This document shows, piece after piece, positions 13,543 through 15,808 of a stretch of DNA of 15,808 bases (position 1 is its first letter; every line of letters begins with the position of its first letter). A program made the translations under genes and the position numbers. This stretch comes from Polaromonas sp. (lineage in GTDB: Bacteria > Pseudomonadota > Gammaproteobacteria > Burkholderiales > Burkholderiaceae): NCBI GenBank assembly GCA_013823505.1, contig PNMH01000083.1, positions 1 through 15,808 of the forward strand, given 5' to 3'. The notes beneath the pieces were generated by a model. The model was not told where the DNA came from. It ran no database searches and was given only the letters and a program-made list of their open reading frames with translations.

Positions 13543-14217
13543 CTACCCGTTAAATTGCGTCGTCTCAGTGGTGGTTTGTCTGGGTATCGTGAACTCGTGC
13601 GCTGCGACTTGCAAAACCAAGTCCGAGTGTTCAAGCATCGCCGGCTTCACACGCTGACCAAGAGGAACCAAATACAGGTTGGCACCTTCGCGTCGAGCGA
13701 ACTTCATGGCTGGAACGAAGTCGCTGTCACCTGAGACAAGAACGATTGCTTGGGCTTGTCGCTTCAGAGTGAGGGCCGCTATGTCCATGCCGATTCGCAT
13801 GTCCACTCCCTTTTGGGAGATTTTGGGTCTGAGATCGTCAGTGCAGATCTCCACAGAGGCGCCCGTAGCTCTGTCCAGTTTCTTGCGCTGTACCACCCAG
13901 CCCTCGAACGACAATTCCCCAAGACGAAGAGCCATGAATGGCTGTTGAGCGAGTTGAGCGAAAAGCTGTTTGGATTGCGTGGTGACGTGGGTGTTCCCGA
14001 ACTGAATGCTACCGCCCCCAAGAGGCTTGTCATGGGCACTCTCGAGCGGGTTGGAATCGTAGTAGTAGACGCGGTGAAGCCTCATCGCATCGAGTGGCGG
14101 CATGGACTGCAGTTGTTGCACCAGTCGCAGGAAGCTGTCTGCTGTTGCAGGGCTTCTGGCACTCCCAAGTTTGCGCTTTGCAAACCCTCCGTCAATCAGA
14201 ATCGTGTAGTTCTGCAT
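13543..14217 (-). CDS. NYN-domain (DUF88/LabA-like) putative ribonuclease
   Basis: 224 residues with the PIN-like NYN fold. Acidic metal-binding residues are seen at D9 (ILIDGGF), D139 and D145 (KGVDMRIGMDIA) and D164/D166 (LVSGDSDFVP). The GDSDF and KGVD motifs are diagnostic. NYN proteins are predicted Mg-dependent RNases in RNA processing; some occur in defence loci. The ATG at 14217 gives a natural start (MQNYTILIDGG), without a clear ribosome site. It is convergent with the metal operon and adjoins an AT-rich gap and an IS fragment, so it may be a separate cargo gene rather than part of metal handling. Confidence 0.88.
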   Translation of the reverse strand: MQNYTILIDGGFAKRKLGSARSPATADSFLRLVQQLQSMPPLDAMRLHRVYYYDSNPLESAHDKPLGGGSIQFGNTHVTTQSKQLFAQLAQQPFMALRLGELSFEGWVVQRKKLDRATGASVEICTDDLRPKISQKGVDMRIGMDIAALTLKRQAQAIVLVSGDSDFVPAMKFARREGANLYLVPLGQRVKPAMLEHSDLVLQVAAHEFTIPRQTTTETTQFNG

Positions 14218-14430
14218 AGCGCAAAAAAATTGGCCGCCGAACAGGTCGAAGGTCGAAGCCTTCTGTTATATGTCACCCGTTGGGCAGCCGTCTCTTTATC
14301 GAGAGTTTTAGTCTACTAGCAAAGACACCAAAAAACACTGCATACCACTAAAAGTAAGTGTGAAAAAGTGCAGAGAAGTGAAAAAACGACTAAAAAAACT
14401 GGTGATGCATACAGACTTCGTTGCATGCAG
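14218..14430. other. AT-rich intergenic gap upstream of the NYN gene
   Basis: No gene is supported here. The left part (14242-14266) has an imperfect hairpin in the NYN leader (GAAGG with CCTTC inside ACAG and CTGT). The stretch 14300-14400 is distinctly A-rich on the plus strand, with three nearby AAGTG copies. A weak NYN promoter is possible on the minus strand (TTGCTA, then GATAAA with 16 bp spacing). The base composition differs from the GC-rich flanks. Confidence 0.5.
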
Positions 14431-14557
14431 TGTCCGCGCCGACCGAATTTTGACCCCCCACCCTGCCGATCCAATATTGACCCGGGGATGGATGCTGACC
14501 GTTGGTTGGTCAGCTGTGGATAAGTGTAGGTGTATCGCTGGTTCGTTGCTCTCCTGG
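14431..14557. mobile_element. Fragment of an IS21-family-like element end
   Basis: The fragment begins TGTCCGCGCCGACC and contains two near-direct repeats, CCGAATTTTGACCC (14443-14456) and CCAATATTGACCC (14471-14483). Repeated (A/T)TTGACCC boxes next to a terminal TGT are typical of IS21-family ends (recalled pattern). A 7-bp hairpin follows (GCTGACC 14494-14500 with GGTCAGC 14508-14514). No istA or istB coding remains. The right border is placed where homology of the CNNM gene stops; it is approximate. Confidence 0.55.
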
Positions 14558-14983
14558 AAGTGCGTTGATGGGGCGCGCCACGAAGCGGGCCAGCAGCTCG
14601 GGGTTGGACTGCCCGATGCGCTTGGGCACCAGTTCGCCCACCACTATGGAGAAGTACGTGATCAGCACCACCACCAGACCGGTCGCCGCGACTTGGCTGT
14701 AGTGCTCGGGCACACCCACCGTGGCCAGCCACACGGCCAGCGGCGCGGCCAGCGCCGCTTCACCCACGATACCGTTGAGCACGCCAATGGAGGTGATGCC
14801 GATCTGGATGGTCGAGAGGAACCGCGTCGGGTCTTCGCCCAGCTTCACGGCGGCCGCGGCCGAACGGTCGCCCTCGTCGATGAGTTTTTGCAGGCGCGCC
14901 TTGCGCGCAGTGACCAGCGCGATCTCGGACATGGCGAACAGGCCATTGAGCAAGATCAGCGCGAACAGCAAAGCGATTTCCAT
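14510..14983 (-). pseudogene. Truncated CNNM/DUF21-domain (hemolysin/CorC-like) membrane protein
   Basis: The frame starts at the ATG at 14983 with MEIALLFALILLNGLFAMSEIALV and contains most of the CNNM transmembrane domain: LGEDPTRFLSTIQIGITSIGVLNGIVGE, FSIVVGELVPKRIGQSNPELLARFVARP. Family members are about 430 residues and carry CBS and CorC domains linked to Mg/Co ion transport. Here similarity ends near residue 142 (about 14557), then the frame runs through the IS-like fragment to a stop at 14510, giving a 157-residue remnant with a foreign tail. It is therefore 3'-truncated. A TTG at 14998 is an alternative start. No good ribosome site is visible. Confidence 0.85.
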
Positions 14984-15010
14984 GGGGGGTGTGATCAAAA
15001 GTGGACGGAA

Positions 15011-15030
15011 GACGCCGCACGGGCGGCGTC
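15011..15030 (-). terminator. Probable terminator of the exported-protein gene
   Basis: A perfect 8-bp stem, GACGCCGC (15011-15018) with GCGGCGTC (15023-15030), has a 4-nt loop. Read on the minus strand it lies about 87 bp after the exported-protein gene and is followed by TTCCGTCC and then TTTT. It separates that gene from the CNNM remnant. Confidence 0.5.
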
Positions 15031-15116
15031 AGCAGGCGGGCCCATCAGGGCGCCGGGGCAAAGCAGGGACAGGGTGCGGCAGCAGGTGTCGCGTGGAGGC
15101 ACCCGGGCGCAGGTAC

Positions 15117-15446
15117 TCAGGCTCGCTGCGGCGGCCGGAACAAAGCTTCCGGCAACGGGTCGGGCGACCCGACTTCAACCCAGCCCGTGTGGGTCGGTGC
15201 CGGTTTCGCAACGACTTTGGTGCGGACCCGCCGCAGCAGCGTGTCGGGCAGGTCGGGCAGTTCGTCCAGCAGGCCATGAGCTTGGTCCACCAGCCCCTTG
15301 CCATCGTTGATCTGCGCATCCGCCGCGGACACGGCCACCGACAGAGGGTCTGCTATCGCCTGTGCGTGCAACTGGCCCACGACGGCAAAGCCCGCCATGT
15401 TCCAGAACAGTTGCAGCACAAAAACCACCAATAACCAGCGACGCAT
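15117..15446 (-). CDS. Small exported protein of unknown function
   Basis: 109 residues with a signal peptide or anchor (MRRWLLVVFVLQLFWNMAGF, cleavage or exit near residue 29 after LHAQ). The mature part has an acidic, Leu-rich helix (GLVDQAHGLLDELPDLPDTLLRRV) and a Pro-rich tail ending PPQRA. There is no His/Cys cluster, so it is not a clear metal binder, although the MRR signal peptide recalls CzcI-type proteins. The ATG at 15446 is preferred over the adjacent upstream GTG. Two perfect hairpins fall inside the 3' coding part (15134-15153 and 15156-15171). I do not recognise a family. Confidence 0.65.
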   Translation of the reverse strand: MRRWLLVVFVLQLFWNMAGFAVVGQLHAQAIADPLSVAVSAADAQINDGKGLVDQAHGLLDELPDLPDTLLRRVRTKVVAKPAPTHTGWVEVGSPDPLPEALFRPPQRA

Positions 15447-15514
15447 CACGAGGAAATTGTACGCAACATGTTCTGGTGTACGGAGTGCACTTGGCTATGC
15501 GGAGGACGCCACCT

Positions 15515-15727
15515 TTAGATCTCGGGAGCCAATCCGAAGGTTTTGTCGGCCGCCAACATCTGCCAATCCTGAACCATCATGTCCAGAGCCCATTGCTCCG
15601 GGTAGTGTCGCAGCACACCCTGAGCCTGCATGCGGACGTCAGCCGGAATGTCTTCGCGGCGCGCCAATCGTTCGAGCATTTCTCGTGCTTGGCGCAGCGC
15701 TCTGGTTCGTTCATGCGGAGTGGTCAC
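15515..15727 (-). CDS. BPSL0761 family small protein
   Basis: 70 residues from a GTG at 15727, beginning (M)TTPHERTRALRQAREMLERLA and continuing RREDIPADVRMQAQGVLRHYPEQWALDMM. This matches the BPSL0761-type small proteins of Burkholderiales, short soluble helical proteins of unknown function. The GTG is chosen because AGGAAG lies about 6 bases upstream and the product starts at the family N-terminus; longer in-frame readings to 15793 lack such a site. It is common on chromosomes and mobile elements of this group and has no evident link to the metal genes. Confidence 0.82.
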   Translation of the reverse strand: MTTPHERTRALRQAREMLERLARREDIPADVRMQAQGVLRHYPEQWALDMMVQDWQMLAADKTFGLAPEI

Positions 15728-15808
15728 GGGTACTTCCTGATTGAAGTCATGCCGCACAAAAAACGATCCACATGCCCTTGAGCTGCAAGGCAATTCATGT
15801 GGGTATCT

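Noticed and set aside
14515..14523. Perfect DnaA-box sequence (TTATCCACA on the minus strand)
   Set aside because: A single 9-mer without further boxes, AT-rich unwinding element or replication gene; it lies inside the IS-like fragment, so no origin is claimed.
14360..15310. 316-codon plus-strand open frame through the IS fragment and the CNNM remnant
   Set aside because: It crosses the AT-rich gap, the IS-like end and antisense CNNM sequence, so it cannot be one real gene; no domain recognised.

Overview
The window looks like an accessory heavy-metal resistance region from a GC-rich betaproteobacterium. A Burkholderiales, probably Comamonadaceae-like, host is inferred from the gene families: CopK, a CadR/PbrR-type MerR regulator, a CadA/PbrA-type ATPase with accessory lspA, a BPSL0761-type small protein, and a HupE plus anchor-protein pair. 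No rRNA, tRNA, CRISPR array or intact transposase is visible.

Layout. Positions 54-578 encode a membrane-bound metal-dependent hydrolase-like protein, which meets a copK-like gene tail to tail over a bidirectional terminator. On the minus strand a MerR-family regulator (1403-1840) is followed by ynfA and then copK. Facing the regulator across a 90-bp promoter with a good MerR-type dyad is a long plus-strand gene train. It begins with a soft-metal P1B ATPase (1931-4216), a 29-residue His-rich peptide, a DUF3703 protein and an exported CzcI-like His/Cys protein. It continues, after a possible attenuating terminator, with lspA, a DsbB/BdbC-like and a DsbA/BdbD-like redox pair, a SCO1/SenC lipoprotein, an M23 peptidase-like protein and a YkuD L,D-transpeptidase, ending at 10093. 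Most junctions in the second half are 4-bp ATGA overlaps or very short gaps, so these six genes look like a translationally coupled envelope module attached to the metal operon.

A second metal locus lies at 10137-13457. A CsoR/RcnR-family repressor and a DMT-type transporter with a 67-residue His-rich tail are transcribed leftward. A His-rich exported protein, a HupE/UreJ-family membrane protein and a membrane-anchored protein are transcribed rightward. A C-tract-centred palindrome (11521-11543) sits in the divergent promoter and is the obvious repressor operator. The ligand chemistry of the parts (many His, few Cys) suggests a nickel/cobalt-type metal, but this is inference.

The right end is a junction. 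It holds a NYN-domain (DUF88-like) putative nuclease, an AT-rich gap, a roughly 127-bp terminal fragment that looks like an IS21-family end, a CNNM/DUF21 gene cut off by it, an exported protein of unknown function and a BPSL0761-family small protein.

How it may work together: the MerR protein senses a divalent soft metal and turns on the ATPase, which moves metal from cytoplasm to periplasm. Small His/Cys proteins may buffer metal. The lspA, dsb, SCO, M23 and Ldt proteins would maintain or remodel lipoproteins, disulfides and peptidoglycan in a periplasm loaded with thiophilic metal. The second locus would handle another metal. These links are inferred from gene order; no expression or metal data are available here.
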